A stretch of DNA of 64,000 nt from Arthrobacter sp. Leaf234 (GTDB lineage: Bacteria; Actinomycetota; Actinomycetes; Actinomycetales; Micrococcaceae), in contig NZ_LMLU01000005.1 in NCBI RefSeq assembly GCF_001422665.1, positions 622,562 to 686,561 of the forward strand, given 5' to 3'. Numbering within the stretch: the first letter of the stretch is position 1; every line of letters begins with the position of its first letter. The notes beneath the pieces were generated by a model, which saw nothing but the letters and a program-made list of their open reading frames with translations, was not told the origin of the DNA and ran no database searches. This document shows positions 18,968-27,888 of the stretch, one piece after another. The position numbers and the translations under genes were made by a program.

Positions 18968-20482
18968 ATGACTACTGCCGCAGACCTCCCCACCGTCACC
19001 GATGCCACGCCCGTCAGGGTCCGATTCTGCCCGTCGCCGACGGGGACGCCCCACGTGGGTCTCATTCGGACGGCCCTCTTCAACTGGGCCTACGCGCGGC
19101 ACACGGGCGGCACGCTCGTCTTCCGCATCGAGGACACCGACGCTGCGCGCGACAGCGAGGAGAGCTACCAGCAGCTGCTGGAGGCGATGACCTGGCTCGG
19201 CATCGACTGGGACGAGGGCGTCGAGGTCGGCGGTCCGAACGGACCCTACCGCCAGTCGCAGCGCGGCGAGCTCTACCGCGACGTCATCGAGCGGCTGACC
19301 GCAGCAGGGCATCTCTACGAATCCTTCTCCACCCCGGAGGAGGTCGAGGCGCGCCACCGCGCCGCCGGCCGAGACGTGAAGCTCGGGTACGACAACCACG
19401 ACCGCGACCTCACCGAGGAGCAGAAGGACGGATTCCGTGCGGCCGGCCGTCCTGCTGTCCTCAGACTCCGCATGCCGGACGAGGACATCACCTTCACCGA
19501 CCTCGTGCGCGGGGAGATCACCTTCCGTGCCGGCAGCGTCCCGGACTTCGCCGTCGTCCGCGCCAACGGCGCGCCCCTCTACACGCTGGTCAATCCCGTG
19601 GATGACGCCCTCATGGGCATCACCCATGTCCTGCGCGGCGAGGACCTGCTCTCCTCGACCCCACGCCAGGTCGCCCTGTACCGTGCCCTGATCGACGTCG
19701 GGGTGGCGCAGTACATGCCGCTGTTCGGACATCTTCCCTATGTCATGGGCCAGGGCAACAAGAAGCTCTCCAAGCGCGATCCCGAGTCGAACCTGTTCCT
19801 GCACCGAGAGCGCGGCTTCATCCGCGAAGGGCTGCTCAACTACCTCTCGCTGCTCGGCTGGAGCCTGTCCGCCGACGAGGACATCTTCTCCGTGGAGCAG
19901 CTCGTCGAGAAGTTCGACGTACGCGACGTCCTCGCCAACCCGGCCCGCTTCGACCTGAAGAAGGCCGAGGCCATCAACGGGACGCACGTCCGCCTGCTCG
20001 ATCCCGCCGAGTTCCGGAGCCGCCTCCTGCCGTATCTGGCAGCGGCCGGCGTCATCGGTGCCGAACCGACGGATCAGGAGCTGAGGATCATCGCGGCCGC
20101 CGCGCCACTGATCCAGGAACGCATCACGCTGCTCGGTGAGGCACCCGAGATGCTCGCCTTCCTCTTCAAGGCCGACGACGCGATCGACATCGCCGACGAT
20201 GCGCGGAAGGGGCTGCCGGAGAACCTGGGCGAGGTGCTCGGCGCGACGCTGGAGGCGCTCGAGGGGTGCGCCGAGTGGCAGGCGGAGCCAATGCAGGCAG
20301 CGTTGCGGACCGCCCTCGTCGACTCCCTCGGGCTGAAGCCGAGGGTCGCGTTCGGTCCGGTGCGCACCGCGATCTCGGGGCGCAGGATCTCGCCGCCGCT
20401 GTTCGAATCGATGGTGATCCTCGGACGCGAGTCCTCGATCGCCCGCGTGCGCGCCCTGCAGGCGACGGTCCAGCAGGCGTGA
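18968..20482 (+). CDS. gltX: Glutamyl-tRNA synthetase
   Basis: Class I synthetase of 504 residues. The HIGH-equivalent is HVGL (29-32) in [14 protein letters not shown], and the KMSKS-equivalent is KLSKR in [11 protein letters not shown]. In actinobacteria that lack GlnRS, this enzyme also charges tRNA-Gln with glutamate for GatCAB amidation. The tRNA-Gln and tRNA-Glu genes lie about 0.9 kb downstream on the same strand. The stop overlaps the start of the following HAD gene by one base. Confidence 0.96.
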   Translation: MTTAADLPTVTDATPVRVRFCPSPTGTPHVGLIRTALFNWAYARHTGGTLVFRIEDTDAARDSEESYQQLLEAMTWLGIDWDEGVEVGGPNGPYRQSQRGELYRDVIERLTAAGHLYESFSTPEEVEARHRAAGRDVKLGYDNHDRDLTEEQKDGFRAAGRPAVLRLRMPDEDITFTDLVRGEITFRAGSVPDFAVVRANGAPLYTLVNPVDDALMGITHVLRGEDLLSSTPRQVALYRALIDVGVAQYMPLFGHLPYVMGQGNKKLSKRDPESNLFLHRERGFIREGLLNYLSLLGWSLSADEDIFSVEQLVEKFDVRDVLANPARFDLKKAEAINGTHVRLLDPAEFRSRLLPYLAAAGVIGAEPTDQELRIIAAAAPLIQERITLLGEAPEMLAFLFKADDAIDIADDARKGLPENLGEVLGATLEALEGCAEWQAEPMQAALRTALVDSLGLKPRVAFGPVRTAISGRRISPPLFESMVILGRESSIARVRALQATVQQA

Positions 20483-21252
20483 TGACGTCCGCTCCCCGCG
20501 GCGGGCAGGGCCCTGGGCCTGCGCCGGTGCACGGCGTCCTCTTCGACATCGACGACACGCTGGTCGATCTCGAGCGGGCCATGGGGCAGACCCTGCAGGC
20601 CATCCCCGATCCGGCGCTCGACCACCTCGGCGACGACGACTGGGTCCGCTACAAGGCCCTGTACACCACGGACCCGCAGCGCCACTACGACCGCTTCCTC
20701 GCCGGCGAGCTGACGTTCGAGGAGCAGCGCGTGCACCGCGTGCGCCATGCCCGGGCCGGGTTCACGCCCGAGCCCTTCCTCGGGCGGATGGCCGACGCGT
20801 GGGTGCGGGCGTACGAGCAGACGCTCCCGCTGCACTTCAGGCCGTACGACGACGTGGCGCCCCTCCTCGACGCCCTGGACGCCAGGGTCATCCCCTACGG
20901 TGCCGTGAGCAACAACGTGCACGGCTACCAGCGGGCGAAGCTGGACCGCGCGGGGCTCGAACGGATCCGGGTCCTCGTCGGCATCGACACGGTCGGCGTC
21001 GCGAAGCCGGATCCGGCGATCTACCTCGAAGGCGCGCGCCTGCTGGGCACGGATCCCGCACGGACGCTGTACGTGGGCGACAATCGGCTCATCGACGCCG
21101 TCGGCGCTCAGCACGCCGGGCTGCGCGGGATCTGGCTGGACCGATCGGGGACCGGTACGGGAGTCGCCGATGCGCCCGACGGACCCGACCTCCCCGTGCC
21201 GTGGATCAGCGGGCTGGCGTCCGTTTTGCAGTTCCTGCCCTCCGTCCGGTAA
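20482..21252 (+). CDS. HAD-superfamily hydrolase
   Basis: 256 residues. Motif I is VLFDIDDTLVD with both catalytic Asp residues, motif II is AVSNN, motif III Lys is in KPDPAIY, and motif IV is GDNRLID. The cap between motifs I and II is helical (subfamily I type). ATG 20482 overlaps the gltX stop, so expression is coupled to gltX. A GTG one codon upstream is an alternative. Likely a small-molecule phosphatase with unknown substrate. Confidence 0.85.
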   Translation: MTSAPRGGQGPGPAPVHGVLFDIDDTLVDLERAMGQTLQAIPDPALDHLGDDDWVRYKALYTTDPQRHYDRFLAGELTFEEQRVHRVRHARAGFTPEPFLGRMADAWVRAYEQTLPLHFRPYDDVAPLLDALDARVIPYGAVSNNVHGYQRAKLDRAGLERIRVLVGIDTVGVAKPDPAIYLEGARLLGTDPARTLYVGDNRLIDAVGAQHAGLRGIWLDRSGTGTGVADAPDGPDLPVPWISGLASVLQFLPSVR

Positions 21253-21321
21253 AGTTATATCTCGGCGCGGAGCGGTTACGCGAGCGAAACCCGGCAGGTT
21301 CAGGGCTTCGAGAAGTGCCAT

Positions 21322-21393
21322 TGGGGTATGGTGTAATTGGCAACACACTGGTTTCTGGTACCAACATTCTAGGTTCGAGTCCTGGTACCCCAG
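21322..21393 (+). tRNA. tRNA-Gln(CUG)
   Basis: Cloverleaf built by eye. Acceptor TGGGGTA pairs with TACCCCA, followed by discriminator G. The D arm is GTGTAATTGGCAACAC. The anticodon stem CTGGT/ACCAA (one C-A mismatch at its base) holds the loop TTCTGGT with anticodon CTG. The T arm is CTAGG-TTCGAGT-CCTGG. 72 bases, CCA not encoded. A possible promoter is TTGCAG/TAAAGT about 70 bases upstream. Confidence 0.93.
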
Positions 21394-21460
21394 CGCACTC
21401 CGGCCCTCGCGGGCAGGATGGCACAAGCAGTCAGAAGTTCGAGTAAGATGGAAAAGTACT

Positions 21461-21533
21461 GGCCCCATCGTATAGCGGCCTAGTACGCTGCCCTCTCACG
21501 GCGGTAACGCGGGTTCGAATCCCGCTGGGGTCA
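21461..21533 (+). tRNA. tRNA-Glu(CUC)
   Basis: Acceptor GGCCCCA pairs with TGGGGTC (one G-T), discriminator A. The anticodon loop CTCTCAC lies between CTGCC and GGCGG, giving anticodon CTC. The T arm contains GGGTTCGAATCCC. 73 bases, no encoded CCA. It lies 67 bases after tRNA-Gln, probably on one transcript. Confidence 0.94.
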
Positions 21534-21560
21534 CAGCAGTCCTCACGGACATCACGGAAG

Positions 21561-21599
21561 GTCCCGGACATCACCACGATGCCCGGGACGTTCTGCTTT
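21561..21599 (+). terminator. Terminator after the tRNA pair
   Basis: GTCCCGG (21561-21567) pairs with CCGGGAC (21583-21589), followed by the T-rich tract TTCTGCTTT. Confidence 0.6.
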
Positions 21600-21683
21600 A
21601 ACCACAACCGCGCGCCGGGGGAGACAGCGGGCGGATGTCCGATGGCCGCGCGCCCTGCTCCAGCCGGCCCCGGGGGCGGCTGG

Positions 21684-21689
21684 CATGAT
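21684..21689 (+). promoter_or_regulatory. -10 box of the GTPase operon
   Basis: CATGAT six bases before ATG 21696. It fits the looser nAnnnT pattern. No ribosome site is visible, so a leaderless start is likely. Confidence 0.35.
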
Positions 21690-21695
21690 GGGTCC

Positions 21696-23492
21696 ATGAG
21701 CGCACCCTCTCCCGCCGGCGACGCCCGCGGGCTCCCAGCCCTCCTCCGGGAGGTCCGTGGAGCACTGGAGGAGCTCACCTTCCCCCTGGACCTGCCGACC
21801 TCGGTCGGGGCGCGATCCTCCGCCGCCGCCGCTCGTGCCCAGCTGAACGACTACATCCTGCCTCGGCTCGCCAGCCTCGATGCACCCCTGGTCGCCGTGG
21901 TGGGGGGATCGACCGGTGCGGGGAAGTCCACGCTGGTGAACGCGCTCGTGGGCCGACCGGTCTCCGTCACGGGCGCCGTCCGGCCGACCACGCGGCAGCC
22001 ACTGCTCCTCCACCATCCCGACGACGGCGCGTGGTTCGACGACGCGCGGATCCTGCCGACCCTGAGCCGGGTACGCCTGGCCGCCGACGAGGGCCTGCAG
22101 GAAGGAAGCCCGGCCATCGATCCGGGCCGCGCACAGCTCCACCGGGCCACGGGGGCGGACACCCTGCTCCTGCGGCCCATGCCCGGCCTCCCCGCAGGAC
22201 TCGCGCTGCTCGACGCCCCCGACGTCGATTCCATCGCCGATGAGAACCGCCGGCTCGCGGGGCAGCTCCTCGCCGCAGCGGACCTGTGGATCTTCGTCAC
22301 GACGGCGAACCGCTATGCGGATGCCGTGCCGTGGAAGCTGCTGGCGGAGGCGGGACGGAGGGACGTGCTCGTGGCCGTCGTGCTCGACCGCGTACCGAGC
22401 GGTGTGGAGGAGGAGATCCGCGGTGACCTCCTCACCCTGCTCGCGGCAGAGAACCTCGGTCATGCCCCCATCTTCGTCGTGCCCGAGGTGCGGCTCGACG
22501 CGACACGGATGCTCCCGCCGGAGACGGTGGAGCCGATCTCCCGCTGGCTGCAGGCCCTGGCCGCCGACGCGGAGGGCCGCCGCGACATCGCCCGAAGGAC
22601 CGTCGGGGGAGCCATGCGCGCCCTCGCCGGACGGATCGATGCCATCGCGGACGCGGTCCTGCAGGAACAGGCGGTGGGGGACTCCCTCCGGGCGTCGCTG
22701 GATGCCGCGTACCGCGATGCGCTCGCCGACGTCCTCGCTGCGACCGAGGACGGCAGGCTGCTCCGCGGGGAGGTCCTGGCCCGCTGGCAGGACTTCGTCG
22801 GGACCGGTGAGTTCATGCGTGGCCTGGAGACGAGGATCGGCCGCGCACGGGACCGTGTGACGGCCTTCTTCACCGGCAGGCCCGCGCCCGCCTCGACGGT
22901 CGCCGAGGCGATCGGCAGCGGTCTGCAGACCGTCATCACGGAGCAGGCGGCCCGGGCGGACGAGGCCACGCGACGGCGGTGGCGCTCGGACCAGGCCGGT
23001 GCCACACTGCTGCGGGATGTCCCTCCGTGGCGTGCGGACGACGTCGGCGTGCAGGTGGCGCGCGAGATCCGCGCCTGGCAGCAGGACCTCCTCCGCCTGG
23101 TCCAGGCGGAGGGCGCGGACAAGCGCTTCACGGCGAGGATGCTCTCCTTCGGCGTCAACGGGATCGCCGTCGCCCTCATGGTGGTGGTCTTCGCCTCGAC
23201 CGGTGGATTGACCGGCGGTGAGCTCGGGATCGCGGGCGCCTCGGCCATCGCCGGACAGAAGCTGCTCGAGGCCGTCTTCGGCGACGACGCCGTCCGGCGC
23301 CTCACGGCGACGGCGCGCACGAACCTCGCCGCCCGTGTCGAGGGACTGTTCCGCGAGGAGCGCGCTCCCTTCGAGGCGTCGCTGGCGCCCCTGACGCACC
23401 AGACCCCGGCGGAATCCCTCCGGGTGCTCACGCGCAGGCTGCGCACGGCGTTGCCCGCAGGGCAGTACCCGTCGGCGGAGGGTGAGGCGTGA
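21696..23492 (+). CDS. Dynamin-like/ABC-type P-loop GTPase, membrane associated (first of pair)
   Basis: 598 residues. The P-loop is GSTGAGKST (71-79), a switch-I-like Thr is in RPTTRQP, and G3 is LLDAPDVDS. A long helical middle region follows, then a hydrophobic hairpin near residues 485-520 (GIAVALMVVVFAST and following) and a helical C-terminus. Layout and pairing with a second GTPase resemble actinobacterial dynamin-like pairs (DynA/DynB of Streptomyces, IniA/IniC of mycobacteria) that remodel membranes. The gene ends with a GTGA overlap onto the next. Family assignment is by architecture, not alignment. Confidence 0.8.
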   Translation: MSAPSPAGDARGLPALLREVRGALEELTFPLDLPTSVGARSSAAAARAQLNDYILPRLASLDAPLVAVVGGSTGAGKSTLVNALVGRPVSVTGAVRPTTRQPLLLHHPDDGAWFDDARILPTLSRVRLAADEGLQEGSPAIDPGRAQLHRATGADTLLLRPMPGLPAGLALLDAPDVDSIADENRRLAGQLLAAADLWIFVTTANRYADAVPWKLLAEAGRRDVLVAVVLDRVPSGVEEEIRGDLLTLLAAENLGHAPIFVVPEVRLDATRMLPPETVEPISRWLQALAADAEGRRDIARRTVGGAMRALAGRIDAIADAVLQEQAVGDSLRASLDAAYRDALADVLAATEDGRLLRGEVLARWQDFVGTGEFMRGLETRIGRARDRVTAFFTGRPAPASTVAEAIGSGLQTVITEQAARADEATRRRWRSDQAGATLLRDVPPWRADDVGVQVAREIRAWQQDLLRLVQAEGADKRFTARMLSFGVNGIAVALMVVVFASTGGLTGGELGIAGASAIAGQKLLEAVFGDDAVRRLTATARTNLAARVEGLFREERAPFEASLAPLTHQTPAESLRVLTRRLRTALPAGQYPSAEGEA

Positions 23493-25447
23493 GCCGGCAC
23501 GGAAATACCGCGGTGGAGGCGCCGCTCGCCACGACGCTCACCGTCGTCCTGGACCACCTGCAGGACGCGTACGAGCTCGGTCTGGACCGATTGCCGGAGG
23601 ACCACCTCCAGCGGCTCTCCGTCGCCCTGGACCGGGCCGGCGTGCGCCGCTCGCTGTCCGCCGACCACACCGTCGTCGGGGTGTTCGGTCCGACCGGCAG
23701 CGGGAAGTCCTCCCTGGTGAACGCGCTGAGCGGCACGGCTGCGGCCCGCGTGGCCGCCCGTCGCCCGACGACGTCGGAACCCCTGGCCCTCGTCTGGGGG
23801 CGGCACGGGAGCGACGAACTGCTCGACTGGCTCGATGTGCGGCAGCGGGTGGAACTACCCGAAGGGACGCCGCTGGTCCCGGGGGCCGCGATCGACGACG
23901 GGCACGACGACGTCGGGGCCGGCGCTGCTGTCCGCAACCACGGCGACCGCGATCAGCCCTCCTCCGATGCAGGTACCCGTGCGACCGGTGGCGCGGGCAG
24001 TGGCGCGCGCGCGATCGGGACGAAGGCGGCACGACGGGATTCCGGCGGCGCGGATGGTGCCCCCCGCAGGGGCTTCCTGCGCCGGCTGCGGCGCCGTCCG
24101 GCTGCGCCGTCGACCGTCCACACGGCGCCACCGGCGCCACCTGCCGAGCCGTCGGACAGCATTCCGGGGCTGATCCTGCTCGATCTGCCGGACTTCGATT
24201 CCACAGCCCTCGCGCACCGAGGAGTCGTGGCCCGCCTGACCGGGCAGGTGGACGTCCTGCTGTGGGTCGTGGATCCGCAGAAGTACGCGGACGCCGCCCT
24301 GCACCACGACTTCCTCCGCGACCTCGCCACCCATGAGGCGGTGACCCTGGTGGCGCTCAACCAGGTGGACCGCCTCGAGCCGGAGGACGTCGGGGCCGTC
24401 ACCGCGTCCCTCTCGGCCATCCTCGCCGGCGAGGGGCTGCGGAATGTCGTGGTGGTGCCGGTCTCGGCCAGGACAGGGCTCGGCATCGATGTCCTGGCGG
24501 ACCAGATCCGTGCGCTCGCGGAGACCCGCGCCGCAGCGACACGCAGGATGGCCGCCGATGCCGCCCGATCCGCCGCCGAGCTCGTGCCCTTCGCCCCCGA
24601 TCAGCCGATCCGGCCGCCGTCGGAGGCAGCGCGGGAGGCACTGGGCGACGAACTCGGAACGGCAGCCGGCGTGCAGGTCGTGGTGGACGCCGTGCGCAGC
24701 TCCTATCGCCGTGACGCCCACGCCATTGCCGGCTGGCCCGTGACCCGCTGGATCGCCGGGCTACGCCCCGATCCGCTGCGCCGCCTGAACCTCCGGTCCC
24801 GCGACCTCGCACCCGAGCTGCGGACGTCCTCGCTGCCGTTCGCGCAGCCGGCACAGCGCGCGCGCGTCGACCACGCACTGCGGGTCTTCGGGGATGCAGC
24901 GGCGGGGGACGCCGTCGAGCCGTGGCGTACGTCCATCCGCGATGCGGCCCGCGGCACCGCGGACCACGTCACCGACGACCTCGATTCTGCCGTCACCGGT
25001 ACGGACCTGGAGACCGGCCGGCGAGCCTGGTGGAGCGTCTTCGGGGTCCTCCAGTGGGTGGCCTTCGCGGCCCTCGTCGCCGGCCTGGCCTGGCTCGGGG
25101 TGCTCGCCGTCCTGGGGTTCCTCCAGCTGCCCGCCATCGACGTCCCGCGCGTCGAGGGCTTCCCCGTCCCCACCCTGCTCATCCTCGGGGGACTCGCCGC
25201 GGGACTCCTGCTCGCGGTCCTGGCCGCACTCCTGGCGCGCTGGGGTGCAGCCCGGCGCGCCTCCCGCGTGCGCCGGCGACTCCTCGCAGCCTGTTCACGC
25301 GTGGCCGACGACGTGGTGCTGCTCCCCGTCGCCGGGGAGGTGCAGCGGTGCAACGCCTTCGGTTCCGCCGTGCGGGCCGCTTTGTCCGGCGCTGAGAACC
25401 GGCGCTGGGGACAGCGGGTGGGGTCGGCCGGTGGGGTCGGCCGGTGA
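23489..25447 (+). CDS. YfjP-like P-loop GTPase with two C-terminal membrane segments (second of pair)
   Basis: 652 residues. P-loop GPTGSGKSS (67-75), G3 DLPDFDS, G4 NQVD. A basic, low-complexity insert (about residues 130-225, Gly/Ala/Arg-rich) separates the P-loop from G3. Two clear membrane helices lie near the C-terminus (WVAFAALVAGLAWLGVLAVL and TLLILGGLAAGLLLAVLAAL). GTG 23489 overlaps the stop of the first GTPase, so the two are made in a coupled way and probably work together. The last residues lie in a 13-bp tandem repeat. Confidence 0.82.
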   Translation: MSRHGNTAVEAPLATTLTVVLDHLQDAYELGLDRLPEDHLQRLSVALDRAGVRRSLSADHTVVGVFGPTGSGKSSLVNALSGTAAARVAARRPTTSEPLALVWGRHGSDELLDWLDVRQRVELPEGTPLVPGAAIDDGHDDVGAGAAVRNHGDRDQPSSDAGTRATGGAGSGARAIGTKAARRDSGGADGAPRRGFLRRLRRRPAAPSTVHTAPPAPPAEPSDSIPGLILLDLPDFDSTALAHRGVVARLTGQVDVLLWVVDPQKYADAALHHDFLRDLATHEAVTLVALNQVDRLEPEDVGAVTASLSAILAGEGLRNVVVVPVSARTGLGIDVLADQIRALAETRAAATRRMAADAARSAAELVPFAPDQPIRPPSEAAREALGDELGTAAGVQVVVDAVRSSYRRDAHAIAGWPVTRWIAGLRPDPLRRLNLRSRDLAPELRTSSLPFAQPAQRARVDHALRVFGDAAAGDAVEPWRTSIRDAARGTADHVTDDLDSAVTGTDLETGRRAWWSVFGVLQWVAFAALVAGLAWLGVLAVLGFLQLPAIDVPRVEGFPVPTLLILGGLAAGLLLAVLAALLARWGAARRASRVRRRLLAACSRVADDVVLLPVAGEVQRCNAFGSAVRAALSGAENRRWGQRVGSAGGVGR

Positions 25448-25495
25448 GGACGCCCGGTGAGGACGACCAGTGAGGACGACCAGTGGAACCGGCCG
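25418..25495. repeat. Six 13-bp tandem repeats across the stop codon of the second GTPase gene
   Basis: Six consecutive 13-base units start at 25418, 25431, 25444, 25457, 25470 and 25483. They have the form GTGrGGwCGrCCr, and units 4 and 5 are identical. The gene stop lies in unit 3. Because 13 is not a multiple of three, copy changes upstream of the stop would alter the protein end. Confidence 0.85.
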
Positions 25496-25532
25496 GTCGG
25501 GACGCGCGCAGAAGACCAGCGCGCCCCCGGTA

Positions 25533-26174
25533 TCAGGAGGACGCGGTGCGGGCGATCGGGCTGTGGCCGGAGCAGACCCACTCGACCGACCTCGTGCGGA
25601 TCCGTTCGGCGAGGAGCTGCACGGTGCGGGCGGCGACCGCCCGGTCGTTGATCAGCGGGGCGTAGAAGTCGCGGAGCGTGCCGTCCGCTCCGACCAGTGC
25701 AGCATCGCCGGTGAACAGGATCCCACGCCACTGGTAGGCGTAGTGGCCGGGTGTGTGACCCGGCGCCGGCAGGTACTCCAGGCCCGAGAAGATCTCGCCG
25801 GAGCCGTCGAGCTCCCGGGCACCCTCCGGGAGTGTCACGCGGGCGATCCTCTGCAGGAGCTTCCGGAACAGGGTCTTCGGCGCCAGCCGTCCGCGGAGCA
25901 CGTCGGCGTCCGCCGCACCGATCCACACGGTCGCTCCGAGGGCCGCCTGGAGCTTGGCGGCCACCTGTGCGTGGTCGACGTCGTAGTGGGTCAGGACGAT
26001 ATCGGTGATGCGGCCCGTCATCTCCTCGTTGGCGCGCAGCTCCGCGAGGACGCCGTCGAACCCTGACGTCATCCCCGGGTCGATGACGGCAGCGCGTCCC
26101 GCACCTGCGACGACGAAACCGTGCGACCCCTTCTGGTGTTCGAGGCGGTAGCAATCCTGGGCGATGAGGCGCAT
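25533..26174 (-). CDS. Metallo-beta-lactamase-fold hydrolase
   Basis: 213 residues. The metal motif is HYDVDH in THYDVDHAQ, where the canonical HxHxDH second His is Asp. The further ligands are present: PGHTPGHYAY, FTGDAAL and the C-terminal SGHSPIA. Start ATG 26174 has GAAGGA five bases upstream. Family members hydrolyse thioesters, lactones or phosphoesters. The substrate is not inferable. It is transcribed away from the GTPase operon, convergent with it. Confidence 0.85.
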   Translation of the reverse strand: MRLIAQDCYRLEHQKGSHGFVVAGAGRAAVIDPGMTSGFDGVLAELRANEEMTGRITDIVLTHYDVDHAQVAAKLQAALGATVWIGAADADVLRGRLAPKTLFRKLLQRIARVTLPEGARELDGSGEIFSGLEYLPAPGHTPGHYAYQWRGILFTGDAALVGADGTLRDFYAPLINDRAVAARTVQLLAERIRTRSVEWVCSGHSPIARTASS

Positions 26175-26316
26175 GTCTGTCCTTCTGCTGGTTCTCCGGG
26201 GTTGGCGCGGGCGGAGGGATCCGCGCGCCGGCTCGTACATCCGGACGCCGCTCGGCCCTCCGGCGACAGGTCCCATTGTGCCGCTCCTCGTCGACCCGGT
26301 GCGTCCTGGCGTCCCG

Positions 26317-27009
26317 TCACGCGTCGAGCAGCCGGAGGACCCTGTGCACGGTGTTGATGTTGCGGGTGGTCGAGACGGCGGCGTAGCGGGACCGCGCCAG
26401 GATCCTGGCGAGGGGGACGTCGGTGGAGCTGCCCTTCGGTGAGCACCAGGTGACCGCGGGAGCGCCCTCGAGGAGGACGGGGCGGTCGGCGAGATCGCGC
26501 GCCTCCGCGAGGAGTGCGTCGCGCTCGGCAGGGTCGGTGAAGAAGGTCACGTACGTGTGCTGATCGGGAGTCGCGGCACGAGCCGTCCGATCGCCTCCGG
26601 GGTCGGCGGCCCCCACCGGCACGGATGCCGCCAGGGTCACCAGGTCGCCGTGCTCGACGACGACGACCCACGCCTCGTACGCGAAGCGGCGGCGCAGGGC
26701 GTCCTGGACGGCCGTCCTCAACGCCTGCGGGTCGAGATCCGAGGTACAGGTGGCATTGCCGCTCGCGAGGACCGTCGCAACGTCCCGGAGCGGCAACCCG
26801 GCGAGGAGTTCCCGCAGATCCGCCATCCGCAGGGTGATCCCGCCGACATTGACGCCCCGCAGGAAGACGGCGTAACGGTGGGACGGCGCCGTCCCACCCG
26901 GGAGGTCCGTCCCGGAAGCCGGCGCCGTGCCGTCGCTCCCGAGGCCGGGGGCCGGCAGAGGAGGGGCCGTGTCCTGCCGCGGGGAGTCCGCTGGTGTCTC
27001 GGCGGCCAT
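26317..27009 (-). CDS. DUF1697 family protein
   Basis: 230 residues. A disordered Pro/Ala/Gly-rich start (1-40) precedes the DUF1697 core (YAVFLRGVNVGG, MADLRELLAGL, VLASGNATCTSDLD, TYVTFFTDPAERD) and the conserved C-terminal TTRNINTVHRVLRLL. ATG 27009 lies one base after the IclR stop, so translation is coupled to that regulator. The function of the family is unknown. The extended N-terminus is unusual and the real start could lie at an internal codon nearer the core. Confidence 0.8.
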   Translation of the reverse strand: MAAETPADSPRQDTAPPLPAPGLGSDGTAPASGTDLPGGTAPSHRYAVFLRGVNVGGITLRMADLRELLAGLPLRDVATVLASGNATCTSDLDPQALRTAVQDALRRRFAYEAWVVVVEHGDLVTLAASVPVGAADPGGDRTARAATPDQHTYVTFFTDPAERDALLAEARDLADRPVLLEGAPAVTWCSPKGSSTDVPLARILARSRYAAVSTTRNINTVHRVLRLLDA

Positions 27010-27010
27010 G

Positions 27011-27730
27011 TCAGTCGGAGGCCTTGCCCACGGCCAGGGTGAGTTGCCGGGCGGCATCGGAGACGACTTCCGCATGGATCCGGCCGGGCTGCCGCGTCAG
27101 CCGTTCCATGGGTCCCGAGATCGAGACGGCGGCGATGACCCGGCCGGAGGGTCCCCTGACCGGCGCGGACACCGAGGCGACTCCGGCCTCCCGCTCGCCG
27201 AGGCTCTGTGCCCAGCCCCGGCGTCGGACCCCGGCCAGGACCGTCGGCGTGAAGCGGGCGTTCTGCAGGCCCTTGAGGAGGCGGTCGTGGTCCTCCCAGG
27301 CCAACAGGCACTGGGCCGCCGACCCGGCGCGCATGGACAGCTGTGTGCCGACGGGGATGGTGTCCCGCAGGCCCACCGGCCGCTCGGCGGAGGCGACGCA
27401 GACGCGCCAGTCGCCCTGCCGCCGGAAGAGCTGCGCGCTCTCCCCGGTCGCGTCGCGGAGACCCAGCAGCACCGGCCCCGCGGCGGCGATCAGGCGGTCC
27501 TCACCGGCTGCCGACGCCAGCTCGACGAGCCTGCTGCCGAGGACGAAGCGGCCCTGCATGTCACGGCCCACGAGCCGGTGGTGGGTGAGGGCCAGCGCGA
27601 GACGGTGGACCGTCGGCCGTGCGAGGCCCGTCGAGGACACCAGCTGGGCGAGCGTCGTGGGTCCGGCTTCGAGGGCGTCGAGTACGAGCGCGGCCTTGTC
27701 GATGACGCCGACGCCGCTAGAATTGTCCAT
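27011..27730 (-). CDS. IclR-family regulator divergent from leuCD (LtbR/NdgR-like)
   Basis: 239 residues. An N-terminal winged helix (KAALVLDALEAGPTTLAQLV, STGLARPTVHRLALAL) is followed by the IclR effector domain. The position divergent from leuC matches the regulator called LtbR in Corynebacterium and NdgR in Streptomyces, which controls leucine genes and others. ATG 27730 is followed directly upstream by a palindromic operator that overlaps a GATAAT -10-like box, so autoregulation is likely. The gene symbol is withheld because orthology was not tested. Confidence 0.88.
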   Translation of the reverse strand: MDNSSGVGVIDKAALVLDALEAGPTTLAQLVSSTGLARPTVHRLALALTHHRLVGRDMQGRFVLGSRLVELASAAGEDRLIAAAGPVLLGLRDATGESAQLFRRQGDWRVCVASAERPVGLRDTIPVGTQLSMRAGSAAQCLLAWEDHDRLLKGLQNARFTPTVLAGVRRRGWAQSLGEREAGVASVSAPVRGPSGRVIAAVSISGPMERLTRQPGRIHAEVVSDAARQLTLAVGKASD

Positions 27731-27743
27731 AGGATGATATTGC

Positions 27744-27762
27744 CGTCTCATTATCTGAGACG
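27744..27762. promoter_or_regulatory. Palindromic operator between the IclR gene and leuC
   Basis: Perfect 7-bp inverted repeat CGTCTCA-TTATC-TGAGACG. The central A/T contains a minus-strand GATAAT (27750-27755) fitting a -10 for the regulator gene. Likely binding site of the IclR protein, affecting both directions. Confidence 0.65.
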
Positions 27763-27888
27763 CAAGCCGTCCGGCTGGCCCTGACCCGCCGGCGCTGGTT
27801 GAGTGGGTGGCACCGGGGCCCCCTTGCGACCAACACGTTCGGGGAACAGCCCGGGGAGACATCGAGGAACAGAGTGAGGACGACCGTC

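Noticed and set aside
21322..21600. Integration site (attachment core) at the tRNA genes
   Set aside because: No direct repeat of a tRNA 3' end and no integrase or mobile gene nearby.
27731..27888. Leader peptide attenuator upstream of leuC
   Set aside because: No short frame with a run of leucine codons next to alternative hairpins. The palindromic operator explains control better.
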